The notes below the pieces were generated by a model. That model was given only the letters and a program-made list of their open reading frames with translations, ran no database searches and was not told where the DNA came from. Position numbers and translations under genes: made by a program. Positions 53,739 through 62,894 of a stretch of 64,000 bases of DNA are shown piece after piece. Within the stretch, counting starts at the first letter, position 1. Each line of letters starts with the position of its first letter. This DNA comes from Nitrospiria bacterium (GTDB lineage Bacteria; Nitrospirota; Nitrospiria; JACQBZ01). The DNA lies in the NCBI GenBank assembly GCA_035498035.1, contig DATKAN010000026.1:104621-168620 (forward strand), given 5' to 3'.

Positions 53739-54341
53739 TCACCCGGTCTGCGGACGTTCCAGCTTGAACACGTCCCGAATGCGGCAATAGTTGGATTGTC
53801 CAAGGCGGCCGATGGCGCGAAGCCGCGCCGGATCGACCGTGCCGTTTCGCCAAAGATCATCCTTCAAATAAATGTAAACCACCCGCCCGATGACCAGGGC
53901 GTCCTTGGATTCCGGGAGCGGCAGGACCTGTACCACGCGGCATTCCAGGCTGATCGGGGCCTCGCCGATACGCGGAGGTTTGACCTTGACGCTGGGCCTG
54001 GCCGTAAGTCCGGCCGCCTCGAGCTTATTCGTGTTCGGCGGATAATTTCCCGCGGCCCGGTTCATCCCTTCCGCCAGGGCCTCGTCGACCATGTTTACCA
54101 CGAACTCGCCCGTGGTCTCGATGTTGCGAAGGGTTCCTTTCTTCTCCGTACCTCGCCGCGCGATCGATATCGCGACCATGGGCGGGTCGGTCGAGATCCC
54201 GTTGAAGAACGAGAACGGGGCGGCATTCGGAACCCCTTCGGAATTCAGGGTCGAGATGAAGGCGATCGGCCGCGGGATGACGATGCTGATCATCAGATCG
54301 TAGGCCTGGGAGGAAGTGAGCTGCTTCGGATCGATTTCCAT
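53739..54341 (-). CDS. Flavin reductase-like FMN-binding protein
   Basis: A 200-residue split-barrel flavoprotein of the flavin reductase/DIM6-NTAB family. Typical segments are VIPRPIAFISTLNSEGVPNA, PFSFFNGISTDPPMVAISI and TGEFVVNMV. It may reduce FMN for a partner enzyme or act as a flavin oxidoreductase; no monooxygenase is adjacent. It lies downstream of the M20 peptidase on the same strand with a 17-nt gap and is convergent with the NUDIX gene, the two stops only 7 nt apart. Confidence 0.91.
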   Translation of the reverse strand: MEIDPKQLTSSQAYDLMISIVIPRPIAFISTLNSEGVPNAAPFSFFNGISTDPPMVAISIARRGTEKKGTLRNIETTGEFVVNMVDEALAEGMNRAAGNYPPNTNKLEAAGLTARPSVKVKPPRIGEAPISLECRVVQVLPLPESKDALVIGRVVYIYLKDDLWRNGTVDPARLRAIGRLGQSNYCRIRDVFKLERPQTG

Positions 54342-54358
54342 TTCGGTTCCCTATATTC

Positions 54359-55492
54359 TCATACCCCCGACACCGTCTCCAGCACCACGCGGGCCGTCTG
54401 ATCGAATTCCCGGAAAAGCAGATGCTCATGGACGGTATGGATCGCGCGCATCCCGGTTCCGAGATTCGCCACGTTCAGCCCATGGCCGTTGAAGACATTG
54501 GCGTCGCATCCGCCGCCGGTTTTCCGGCAGGCGATTGAAACCTTCAGCTTCTTTGACGCCGCCATGATCCGTTTTACGATCGGCGCGTCCTCGCCGAGGG
54601 TCATCCGCGGATAGTCCCGCTCGATCTTTTCCTCCACCCGGGCCTGTGTTTCCCGTCCGTCCTTCACGACCCGATGCAGCCGGGCGGCCGCCTGAAAACA
54701 TTCGGCCATGTGGGAGGATTGGGCCGCCAGCTTGGATTCATCGTGGCTTCGGGCTTCTCCTTGAACGACGACGCGGTCCGGAACGATGTTGACCGCGCTT
54801 CCGCCCTGGATCAGGCCGAGGTTGGCGGTCGTTTCGGCATCGATCCGGCCCAGCCGCATCCGGGCGATCGCCTCGGCCGCGATCTTGATCGCGTTGAGCC
54901 CTTCTTCCGGACAGACGCCGGCATGCGCGGCCAATCCGTGCACCGTGAATTCGAGTTTGTCCGCCGCCGGACCCCGGGTGAAGAGCGAATCGGCCGGACA
55001 ACTGTCGAGGACCAGTCCATCCCGGGACCGGAGCGATCGGACATCCAGGTGCTTGGCCCCGACCAGTCCGGCCTCTTCACAGATCGTGAAGACCACTTCG
55101 ACCGGCGGGTGGGGAATCTTTCGCTCGTTTAAGACCGTGAGGACTTCCAGAATGATCGCGATTCCGGATTTATCGTCCGCGCCGAGGATGGTTGTGCCGT
55201 CGGTCCGGATCCGGTCCGGCTCGCGAATCGGCCGGATCCCGCGGCCCGGCACCACCGTGTCCATGTGAGCCGACAACAGCATCGGTGCGCCCGGCTTGCT
55301 GCCCGGGAAACGGGCGATGATGTTTCCGCTGTCTCCCCCGACCTTTGCCCCGGCGTCGTCCGTGGAAACCTCGCCCTTCAGTGACTTCAGCTCGCGGACC
55401 AAGCGCTCCGCGATCTTTCCTTCTTCGCGGGAGAGGCTGTCGATCCGAACCAACGAGACAAAGGTGTCGACCATCCGTTCAAAATTAATCAC
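54359..55492 (-). CDS. M20-family metallopeptidase (PepT-like)
   Basis: A 377-residue zinc peptidase. Metal-ligand motifs are LLSAHMDTVVPG (His near residue 76), GADDKSGIAII (bridging Asp near residue 108), CEEAGLVGAKHLD (catalytic Glu and metal Glu near residue 140) and a C-terminal His in AIHTVHEHL. A dimerisation domain lies between residues 185 and 285. It is most similar to the tripeptidase T group. The start overlaps the upstream GNAT gene by 8 nt, so the genes are cotranscribed. Confidence 0.92.
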   Translation of the reverse strand: MINFERMVDTFVSLVRIDSLSREEGKIAERLVRELKSLKGEVSTDDAGAKVGGDSGNIIARFPGSKPGAPMLLSAHMDTVVPGRGIRPIREPDRIRTDGTTILGADDKSGIAIILEVLTVLNERKIPHPPVEVVFTICEEAGLVGAKHLDVRSLRSRDGLVLDSCPADSLFTRGPAADKLEFTVHGLAAHAGVCPEEGLNAIKIAAEAIARMRLGRIDAETTANLGLIQGGSAVNIVPDRVVVQGEARSHDESKLAAQSSHMAECFQAAARLHRVVKDGRETQARVEEKIERDYPRMTLGEDAPIVKRIMAASKKLKVSIACRKTGGGCDANVFNGHGLNVANLGTGMRAIHTVHEHLLFREFDQTARVVLETVSGV

Positions 55493-55901
55493 AACAGTCT
55501 CCCGATGCGGCGCGGTCCCTCACCATTCCCTGGTCGCTTCGGACAAAACCAAACCGCTCGTAGAACGCCTGCTTGTCCCGCGTATTCAACCAGAACTTTT
55601 CAACCTCGGAAAGAACCGGGTGAGACAAAATCGTTTTCATCACGGCCTCTCCCACTCCCCGGCCCTGATAATCGGGATGGACGACCACGTCCCACAGCGT
55701 CGCGCGATAGATTCGATCCGTCAGGACGCGCGCGAACCCGATCAAGCGCGGACCGTCCCAGGCCGAAAACACATAATCCGTGTTCTCCAGCATCCGCTTG
55801 ATGCCGTCGAGATCACGGCCTTTTGCCCATGGGGCGTGATGATACAGGGCGTGCAGCTGCTGGATATCGAGGTCCTGCCCTTCCCTAATGAGGATAGCCA
55901 T
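55485..55901 (-). CDS. GNAT family N-acetyltransferase
   Basis: A 138-residue acetyltransferase. I chose the ATG at 55901 (MAILIREG) because the upstream frame overlaps the next gene. The acetyl-CoA loop is VVVHPDYQGRGVGEAVM (QGRGVG near residue 85) and the C-terminal FYERFGFV segment is a GNAT signature. The substrate is unknown. It belongs to a four-gene minus-strand unit: membrane protein, GNAT, M20 peptidase, flavin reductase. Confidence 0.92.
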   Translation of the reverse strand: MAILIREGQDLDIQQLHALYHHAPWAKGRDLDGIKRMLENTDYVFSAWDGPRLIGFARVLTDRIYRATLWDVVVHPDYQGRGVGEAVMKTILSHPVLSEVEKFWLNTRDKQAFYERFGFVRSDQGMVRDRAASGDCCD

Positions 55902-55908
55902 CGATCGT

Positions 55909-56262
55909 TTATCCGAAAACCATTCCTGAAAGGGCCAGCATCCCCCCCAGGATGCAAAGGAGGAAGCCGAGACCGCCCAGAAAAAACCACCTCCGCACTT
56001 GCCGGCCCTCCTCATCGCTCAGCTGAACGTGATACTGGACCGGGGAAATCCACCATCCGGACGGAAGCCCGCCCCTTCCGTGGAGCAGCCGGTACAGTAC
56101 GACGTGATAATAAATCCCGGTGGGTATCCCTTCGAAGATTCCGACCGTCAGGATGATCAAGCCCAGCTCTGTCAGGGTGGAGGCCGCGAATCCGATGTTC
56201 ATCACCCAGCGGACGGCCAAGATGACCGTCACCAGCACAAGGACCAAGGACAGTTCAAGCAT
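55909..56262 (-). CDS. Hypothetical membrane protein
   Basis: A 117-residue protein with three predicted membrane helices at about residues 3-22, 30-56 and 93-114. A polar loop carries GRGGLPSGWWISPVQYH and SDEEGRQVRRWFFLGG, a pattern that I have not been able to place in a family. It is the first gene of the unit ending in flavin reductase, with 7 nt to the GNAT start. Confidence 0.75.
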   Translation of the reverse strand: MLELSLVLVLVTVILAVRWVMNIGFAASTLTELGLIILTVGIFEGIPTGIYYHVVLYRLLHGRGGLPSGWWISPVQYHVQLSDEEGRQVRRWFFLGGLGFLLCILGGMLALSGMVFG

Positions 56263-56381
56263 GAGCCATTTTCTCCGGGAATTGATCGGGCATTCTGACC
56301 GCCGGACAAGTTAGCCCTTGACTTCTTGGGGGTCAAAAGCTCATGATGATGCCATAATAATCACTTTACGGGGGTGTTCCT

Positions 56382-56465
56382 ATGTCGTATCTTCCTCTCT
56401 GGTTAATTCTCATTGTCGCCGTGGTTGTTCTTGTCATGGCCGGTGTGGTTAGTAGTGATAAATAA
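56382..56465 (+). CDS. Possible 27-residue membrane microprotein
   Basis: ATG at 56382 with a G-rich GGGGG ribosome-binding-like stretch about 8 nt upstream. The product is MSYLPLWLILIVAVVVL followed by VMAGVVSSDK, a single membrane helix with a short polar tail. A weak terminator-like hairpin follows at 56507. No other gene occupies 56263-56828. Confidence 0.45.
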   Translation: MSYLPLWLILIVAVVVLVMAGVVSSDK

Positions 56466-56506
56466 GTAAGGGCGTTTGATGGACGAGCCCCGTTCATCGT
56501 TTGTAG

Positions 56507-56525
56507 CCTAACCCTTTAGGTTTTT
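56507..56525 (+). terminator. Weak intrinsic terminator after the microprotein
   Basis: CCTAA (56507-56511), loop CCCT, TTAGG (56516-56520), then TTTTT. The stem is only 5 bp. A GC-rich GGTCC/GGACC hairpin follows downstream and may add structure. Confidence 0.35.
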
Positions 56526-56686
56526 ACCCGGCCGGTCCGGGTCCCTGGTCCAAGACCGGACCTTGGCCGACTCCCTTTCAGGTATATCGTTTCTTCCGAC
56601 ACTATAAAATAAGCCACGCCCCGTGTCAATGATCGTTTTAATGAAGTTTTATCGACAATTACGGATCAGGTAGGGGCGGGATCCGA

Positions 56687-56715
56687 TTGACAGGCTGCTC
56701 ATCCAGAGATATACT
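56687..56715 (+). promoter_or_regulatory. Promoter for the PAS-GGDEF-EAL gene
   Basis: TTGACA at 56687-56692 and TATACT at 56710-56715 with a 17-nt spacer, a close sigma70 match. The leader to the ATG at 56829 would be about 107 nt. Confidence 0.65.
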
Positions 56716-56828
56716 AAAACTGTTATAAGTCATTATAATAAGGGCGGCTTGGCCATCCCCTGCTTCGTCGCGACGGACTCGGCCATGCAGGCGAACAAGG
56801 CCTGGCTGCACAAAGCGAGCCCAATTTC

Positions 56829-59800
56829 ATGCCCAATAAAACCAAACCGTCGTCCGGTCCCACCCGGGCGCGGAATAAGCGCGTCAAATCGATCCCCAAA
56901 GCGCCGACCAAGCGCTCCCAGATATCCGATCAACTCAACCAGCAGATAATAGCGGACGTTCGGGAAGGCATCATCCTGTACGACCGACAGCTCCGATATG
57001 TGGTCTGGAATCCTTATATGGAGGAACTGACCGGTTTGCGAGCGGAGGTAGTCTTGGGGAAACGTCCGAGGGATCTGCCGTCCCTTTACCTGGAACATAA
57101 CGGCAAGCTACAGATGGAAAAAAAAGCCGTGGAAGGAATCGAGGCCTGTGTCGAAAAGGCCTTGGCCGGCGAGACCTTCGCGTACATGGATATTCCCATC
57201 TTCATCAAGGCAACCGGCGGGACGGGATGGACTTCGGCAAGATACGGTCCGTTCCGCAACCCCCAGGGTGAGATCATCGGCGTGATCGGGACCGTGCACG
57301 ACACGACCGAACGGAGAAGGACGGAGGAGGCGCTCAGGAAAAGCGAGCGGGAGCTGGCCGAGGCTCAGCAGATCGCCCGTGTCGGCAGCTGGAACTGGGA
57401 TATCCGGGCGAACGTCATCACCTGGTCGGATGAGCTTTTCCGAATTTTTGGCCTGAAACCCCGGGAGAGGAGCGTAAGCTACGAAACATTTTTAAATTAT
57501 GTTCATCCGGACGATCGGGGTTATATTGACGAAACAACCCGGAAGGCCATGGACGATCAAAAACCCTTCCACTACGACTACCGTATTATTTGGAACGATG
57601 AAACCGTCCATATGATTCATGCCGACGGCGGGGTCATTCTCGATGAAGCCGGACGGCCGATTCGGATGCACGGGACGGCCCAGGACATCACCGACCGCAA
57701 GCAAGCGGAAGAGTGGCTTCGGAGGAGCGAGGAAGAGCTCCGGAAGATTCTGACCAACATCGATGAGATTGTTTATTCGATTCAAGTCGGGGGCGACCCC
57801 TTGGCGAGCACGGTCCAGTTCATGAGTCCACGGACGGAGGATATCGTGGGCTATCGGCCGGAGGAGTTTATCGAAGATGAGGGACTCTGGGCCCGGATTC
57901 TTCACCCGGACGATGTTCCGGCCGTGACGGAATCGACGCGCAAATTCCTGGAGGAACGAACCACCGGCATCCGGGAGTATCGCCTTCGCCGCAAGGAGAC
58001 GGAGGAATATCGGTGGGTGGAGGACAAGATCGTTCCCCAGGTCGGCGAATCCGGAACAGTGATCGGCTTTTTCGGAGTGGCGCGCGACATCACCGAGCGC
58101 AAGCGTGTGGAGGAGGCGCTGCGCGAGAACGAACAACGGTATGAGACGCTGGCCGAGGTCTCACCGGTCGGCATTTTCGAAACAGACGCACCGGGCGACT
58201 GCCTCTATGTCAACTCCCGCTGGTGCGAGATCGCCGGTCTGACGGCCGCGCAAGCCCGCGGTGCGGGCTGGGTTCAGGCGATTCATCCGGACGATCGGGC
58301 CTTGGTCACCGAGGCGTGGTATCGAAGCGCCCGGGAGCAAACACAATTCAGGCTGGAATATCGTTTCCTCAGGCCGGACGGCTCCGCCACCTGGGTGCTT
58401 GGTCAGGCGATGGCCAAACGAACCGAGGGCGGGCAGGTGGTCGGATATATCGGCACCGTGACCGATATCACCGATCGCAGACGGGCCGAGGAGGCGTTGC
58501 ATGAAAGCCAACGGGTCCTTTCAACCCTGATGGGTAATCTACCCGGAATGGCCTACCGCTGTAAAAACGACAAAGACTGGACGGTGGAGTTTGTCAGCGA
58601 GGGTTGCCATGATCTGACCGGCTACCAATCCTCCGACCTGCTCGGGAACCGGAAGGTTTCCTACGGGCGGGATCTGATCCATCCGGACGATCAGACGCCC
58701 GTCTGGGACGACGTGCAGGCCGCCTTGCGGGAGAACCGGCCGTTTCAGCTGAACTACCGGATCATTACCGCTGACAAGAAGGAAAAATGGGTTTGGGAAC
58801 AGGGCCGGGGGGTATTCTCCCCAAACGGGGAACTGCTGGCGCTGGAGGGTTTCATCATCGACGTCACCGAACGTCGGCAGGCCGTGGCCGAGCTGGAAAA
58901 ATCCGTGTCATTGCTCCGCGCCACGTTTGAATCAACGGCCGACGGGATCCTCGTGGTCGACCAGCAGGGCCGGATCGTCGGTTTTAATCAGAAGTTTTTA
59001 GATCTGTGGCGGATCCCAAAGTCCGTTGTGTCGTCACGGGATGATAGCCAGGCGCTGTCGTTTGTCCTGGAGCAGTTGAAGAGTCCCGACGTCTTCCTTA
59101 AAAAAGTGCGGGAACTGTATGATCAACCGGATTCCGAGAGCTTTGATTTCATCGAATTCAAGGATGGAAGGATCTTTGAGCGCTATTCCCAGCCGCATCG
59201 GATCGGGGACAAAATCGTCGGACGGGTATGGAGCTTTCGCAACGTCACCGAGCGCCGGTGGGCCGAGGAGGCTCTGGAAAAAAGCGAAGCCACAAACCGC
59301 GCCCTGTTGAACGCCCTGCCGGACATGATGTTTCGAATCAACCGGGAGGGGGTCTATCTCGATTTCATTCCGGCCAAGGGCATGGCGCCGTTTGTTCCTC
59401 CCATACAATTTTTAGGCAAGGAGGTTCGGGAAGTGCTCCCGCCCGAGGTCGCCGAGCCGATCATGCACTATGTGCATCAGGCGCTCGGCACCGGAGAGAC
59501 GCAGATCTTTGAATATCCGCTCCTGGAAAAGGGAAATCGGCGCGATTACGAGGCCCGGATTGTCGTGAGCGGGGCGGACGAAGTGCTGGCCATCGTCCGG
59601 GACATCACCGAGCGAAAGACGCAGGCGGCCGCGCTCGAATATCAGGCGCTGCACGATACCTTGACCGACCTGCCCAACCGCACATTGGTCCTGGACCGCC
59701 TCCGTCAGGCGCTCCATGCCGCGGGACGCGAAGGCAAACCGCTGGCCCTCCTGCTGATGGACCTGGACCGTTTCAAGGACGTCAACGACGCGTTGGGGCA

Positions 59801-60938
59801 CCATCACGGCGACCTTTTGTTGAAGCAGGTGGGGCCGCGCGTGTTGAGCGCCCTGCGGGAAGCCGACACGATCGCGCGTCTGGGCGGGGACGAGTTCGCG
59901 GTGCTTCTGCCGTCGACGGACATCAATGGGGCCACCGTGACCGCCCAAAAGATCCTGGAGGCGCTGGATCGGCCGTTTGCTGTGGAAGGATTCTTTCTCG
60001 AGATCGGGGCCAGCATCGGCATCGCGCTGTTTCCGGAACACGGCGAGGATGTCGATATGCTGATGCGGCGCGCGGATGTCGCGATGTATTCGGCCAAGCA
60101 GTCCTCCAGCGGTTTTGCCGTCTACATTTCGGAACACGACCGGCACAGCCCGCGCCGACTGGCCTTGATGGGGGAGTTGCGCCACGCGATCGAGCGCCGG
60201 GAATTCCTCCTTTATTATCAGCCCAAGGTCGATCTGAAAACCCAGAGGACCATCGGTGTCGAAGCGCTGATCCGCTGGAAGCATCCCCAACACGGCCTGG
60301 TCCCGCCGGATGATTTTATCACGCTCGCGGAACACACCGGCTTCATCAAGCAACTCACGCTATGGGTCCTGAGCGACGCCCTTCGCCAATGGAAATCCTG
60401 GAATCAGGCCGGAATCGATATGCCGGTCGCGGTCAATCTATCGGCCCGGAACCTTCAGGATCTGCAACTGCCCGACCAATTCGCGGAATTGTTTCGAACC
60501 TGCGACATGGCGTCCCGCAGCCTGGAATTGGAAATAACCGAGAGCGCGATCATGGCCGATCCGGCCCGTGCGATGGAGATCCTCAAGCGGCTGAGGGCCT
60601 TGGATATCCGTTTCTCGATCGATGACTTCGGCGCCGGCTATTCGTCGCTGGGCTACCTTAAGAAACTCCCCGTCGATGCCGTCAAGGTGGACAAGTCCTT
60701 CGTCATGGGCATGGTCGCGAACGCGGACGATGCCGTGATCGTCCGGTCGACGATCGATCTGGCGCACAACCTCGGTCTGAAGGTCGTGGCCGAAGGGGTG
60801 GAGAGCCGGGAGACCCTGGACCGGCTGTCGGCGATGGGCTGCGATGCGGCCCAAGGGTTTTACCTCAGCCGACCGATTCCGGCCGAGGATCTGACCCGCT
60901 GGCTGTCCGAGTCGCCCTGGGGGCTCAAGAAAAACTGA
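56829..60938 (+). CDS. Multi-PAS diguanylate cyclase/phosphodiesterase (GGDEF-EAL)
   Basis: A 1369-residue signalling protein that makes and/or degrades cyclic di-GMP. About seven PAS/PAC domains follow one another, starting near residues 40, 180, 305, 435, 560, 690 and 820, each ending in a D-x-T/I-T-E/D-R PAC motif. A GGDEF domain (residues 945-1110) has an intact LGGDEFAVLLPS active site. The EAL domain (1120-1365) has GVEALIRWKHP, ESAIMAD and DDFGAGYSSL, so both activities look possible. No transmembrane segment is seen, so it is probably cytoplasmic. It has its own promoter; the ribosome binding site is weak. Confidence 0.95.
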   Translation: MPNKTKPSSGPTRARNKRVKSIPKAPTKRSQISDQLNQQIIADVREGIILYDRQLRYVVWNPYMEELTGLRAEVVLGKRPRDLPSLYLEHNGKLQMEKKAVEGIEACVEKALAGETFAYMDIPIFIKATGGTGWTSARYGPFRNPQGEIIGVIGTVHDTTERRRTEEALRKSERELAEAQQIARVGSWNWDIRANVITWSDELFRIFGLKPRERSVSYETFLNYVHPDDRGYIDETTRKAMDDQKPFHYDYRIIWNDETVHMIHADGGVILDEAGRPIRMHGTAQDITDRKQAEEWLRRSEEELRKILTNIDEIVYSIQVGGDPLASTVQFMSPRTEDIVGYRPEEFIEDEGLWARILHPDDVPAVTESTRKFLEERTTGIREYRLRRKETEEYRWVEDKIVPQVGESGTVIGFFGVARDITERKRVEEALRENEQRYETLAEVSPVGIFETDAPGDCLYVNSRWCEIAGLTAAQARGAGWVQAIHPDDRALVTEAWYRSAREQTQFRLEYRFLRPDGSATWVLGQAMAKRTEGGQVVGYIGTVTDITDRRRAEEALHESQRVLSTLMGNLPGMAYRCKNDKDWTVEFVSEGCHDLTGYQSSDLLGNRKVSYGRDLIHPDDQTPVWDDVQAALRENRPFQLNYRIITADKKEKWVWEQGRGVFSPNGELLALEGFIIDVTERRQAVAELEKSVSLLRATFESTADGILVVDQQGRIVGFNQKFLDLWRIPKSVVSSRDDSQALSFVLEQLKSPDVFLKKVRELYDQPDSESFDFIEFKDGRIFERYSQPHRIGDKIVGRVWSFRNVTERRWAEEALEKSEATNRALLNALPDMMFRINREGVYLDFIPAKGMAPFVPPIQFLGKEVREVLPPEVAEPIMHYVHQALGTGETQIFEYPLLEKGNRRDYEARIVVSGADEVLAIVRDITERKTQAAALEYQALHDTLTDLPNRTLVLDRLRQALHAAGREGKPLALLLMDLDRFKDVNDALGHHHGDLLLKQVGPRVLSALREADTIARLGGDEFAVLLPSTDINGATVTAQKILEALDRPFAVEGFFLEIGASIGIALFPEHGEDVDMLMRRADVAMYSAKQSSSGFAVYISEHDRHSPRRLALMGELRHAIERREFLLYYQPKVDLKTQRTIGVEALIRWKHPQHGLVPPDDFITLAEHTGFIKQLTLWVLSDALRQWKSWNQAGIDMPVAVNLSARNLQDLQLPDQFAELFRTCDMASRSLELEITESAIMADPARAMEILKRLRALDIRFSIDDFGAGYSSLGYLKKLPVDAVKVDKSFVMGMVANADDAVIVRSTIDLAHNLGLKVVAEGVESRETLDRLSAMGCDAAQGFYLSRPIPAEDLTRWLSESPWGLKKN

Positions 60939-60974
60939 ATCGACGAACCGGACGGGCGGATCCTTTCCTGCGAT

Positions 60975-61031
60975 GTAGGGGCTAGGCCGTGCCTCGCCCT
61001 TGATCCGGGCGACCCGCCGGATCGCCCCTAC
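60975..61031. repeat. R3 repeat with inverted GTAGGGGC ends
   Basis: GTAGGGGC at 60975-60982 and GCCCCTAC at 61024-61031 bracket 41 nt of GC-rich sequence, which has its own internal inverted segments. It lies between the PAS gene and the exporter gene. Confidence 0.7.
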
Positions 61032-61081
61032 GGGGAACCCGCCTTAGGCCGCCCGCCAATGACAAACCGCACTCGACGGAA

Positions 61082-61112
61082 TTGACAAAAGATCTCACGG
61101 GTAAGCTATAAT
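61082..61112 (+). promoter_or_regulatory. Promoter of the MsbA-like exporter gene
   Basis: Perfect hexamers TTGACA (61082-61087) and TATAAT (61107-61112), but with a long 19-nt spacer. GGAGGAG at 61119-61125 lies right where transcription would begin, so the 5' leader would be about 10 nt. Confidence 0.55.
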
Positions 61113-61129
61113 GGTCGCGGAGGAGTCTC

Positions 61130-62860
61130 ATGAAAAATCTACTGCGGCTGTTTGCCTACATAAAACCTTATATTCGCCGGATGGCGCTGGCGGCCGTGCT
61201 GATGGCGGCGGTGGCCGCCACCAACCTCGGCCTGCTCTGGATCGTTCGGGATGTGGTGAACGCCTTTCTCCACAAGCCCGACCCCGCGGCCCTCAACGCG
61301 GCGGTGTTGAGCCTCGTGGGCCTTTTCATCGTCCAGGGGTTTCTGACGATGGGCCACAGCTACCTCGTCGCCTATATCGGCCAGCGGGTCGTGGCCGATT
61401 TCCGCATCCGCCTTTTCAAGCACCTGCAGACCCTTTCCGTGAGTTTCTTCGCCAAGCGGCGGACCGGCGAGTTGATCTCGCGCCTCACCAACGATGTGGC
61501 GGTGATCCAGGACATCGGGACCAATGTTCCGATCGACATGGCCAAGCAGATCGTCACCCTGGTGGGCGGCGTCTCGATCCTGTTTTATCTGAACTGGCGG
61601 CTCTGCCTGCTGATCCTTTCCGTCATCCCGGTGATCGTTTTCATCGGGACCTTTTTCGGACGGAAGCTCAAACGCCTCTCGACGACCATTCAGGACCGCA
61701 CCGCCGACACCACGACCGTCGTCGAGGAGGCCGTGTCGGGCATCCGGATCGTCAAGTCGTTCGTGGCCGAGTCGCACGAAGAGAACCGTTATATCCATCA
61801 ACTCAATCAGATGGTTGCCACCGCCTTGTCCCGGGCGAGGATCCTGGCCGTCTTCATTCCGCTGATCACGATCGTGACCTTCGGCGCGGCCGCGGGCATT
61901 CTGTGGTACGGCGGAAGACAGGTGATGTCCGGGGCCATCACGCCGGGGGATCTGATCGCGTTCATTCTCTACGCCGGCATTCTCATCGGCCCGTTCGGAA
62001 GCTTCGCCCATCTGGTCTCGAAAATCAAAGAGGCCCAGGGGGCGACGCAACGCGTTTTCGAAATTTTGGATACGAAACCGGAGGTCGCGGATCTCCCGGA
62101 TGCGCCGGAGATGCCGCGGATCGAAGGCCGAGTGGCCTTCCAGCAGGTCGGCTTCCAGTACACGCCCGAGATCGCGGTGCTCAAAGACATCTCGTTTGAG
62201 GCCCGGCCCGGGGAGATGGTTGCGCTGGTCGGGCCCAGCGGCGCCGGAAAGAGCACGCTGATCCAGCTCCTCCATCGCTTCTACGATCCCACATCCGGAA
62301 CCATCGAGATCGACGGCATCGACGTCAAGACGGTTCAACGGGCCAGCCTGTACCGGCAGATCGGCCTGGTCCCGCAGGAGACCATCCTCTTCGGCGGGAC
62401 CATTAAAGAGAATATTCGTTACGGGAAGCTCGCCGCGACGGAAGACGAGATCATCGAGGCGGCGAAATCGGCCAACGCGCACGACTTCATCACGGCCTTT
62501 CCGAGAGGATACGACACGATCGTCGGCGAGAAGGGGATCAACCTGTCGGGCGGGCAGCGTCAAAGGATCGCAATCGCGCGGGCGATCCTGAAAGCCCCGC
62601 GTCTCCTGATCCTGGACGAAGCCACCTCCTCCCTCGACAACGAATCCGAGGCGGCCATCCAGGACGCCCTCGACCGGCTGATGAAGGGCCGCACCACCTT
62701 CGTCATCGCCCACCGTCTCACCACCATCCAGAAAGCCGACCGGATCTTCGTCATGGACAAGGGACGGATCGTCGAAGAAGGAACCCACGCCGAACTTTTA
62801 GAGCGCCGAGGGCTGTACCATCATTTATATACGCTGAAGCTGGCGGGGATTGAAGAGTAG
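61130..62860 (+). CDS. MsbA-like ABC exporter (fused membrane and ATPase domains)
   Basis: A 576-residue half-transporter. The membrane domain (residues 1-310) has six helices and the coupling-helix region RTGELISRLTNDVAVIQD. The ATPase domain (residues 335-576) has Walker A GPSGAGKSTLI, the Q loop, signature LSGGQRQRIAIARA and Walker B LLILDEATSSLD. Closest in style to the lipid A exporter MsbA and multidrug exporters; the substrate cannot be decided. A strong GGAGGAG ribosome binding site precedes the ATG. Confidence 0.93.
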   Translation: MKNLLRLFAYIKPYIRRMALAAVLMAAVAATNLGLLWIVRDVVNAFLHKPDPAALNAAVLSLVGLFIVQGFLTMGHSYLVAYIGQRVVADFRIRLFKHLQTLSVSFFAKRRTGELISRLTNDVAVIQDIGTNVPIDMAKQIVTLVGGVSILFYLNWRLCLLILSVIPVIVFIGTFFGRKLKRLSTTIQDRTADTTTVVEEAVSGIRIVKSFVAESHEENRYIHQLNQMVATALSRARILAVFIPLITIVTFGAAAGILWYGGRQVMSGAITPGDLIAFILYAGILIGPFGSFAHLVSKIKEAQGATQRVFEILDTKPEVADLPDAPEMPRIEGRVAFQQVGFQYTPEIAVLKDISFEARPGEMVALVGPSGAGKSTLIQLLHRFYDPTSGTIEIDGIDVKTVQRASLYRQIGLVPQETILFGGTIKENIRYGKLAATEDEIIEAAKSANAHDFITAFPRGYDTIVGEKGINLSGGQRQRIAIARAILKAPRLLILDEATSSLDNESEAAIQDALDRLMKGRTTFVIAHRLTTIQKADRIFVMDKGRIVEEGTHAELLERRGLYHHLYTLKLAGIEE

Positions 62861-62894
62861 CCCATCCGGTCATTTCCTCCGCGCGGAATCAACG

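Noticed and set aside
56521..56600. Riboswitch upstream of the PAS-GGDEF-EAL gene
   Set aside because: There are GC-rich hairpins, but I recognise no GEMM or other known c-di-GMP aptamer motif, and the promoter lies downstream of this stretch.
61139..62788. 549-codon open frame antisense to the exporter gene
   Set aside because: A product of high GC and codon bias on the opposite strand; the exporter frame has all ABC motifs and a ribosome binding site.
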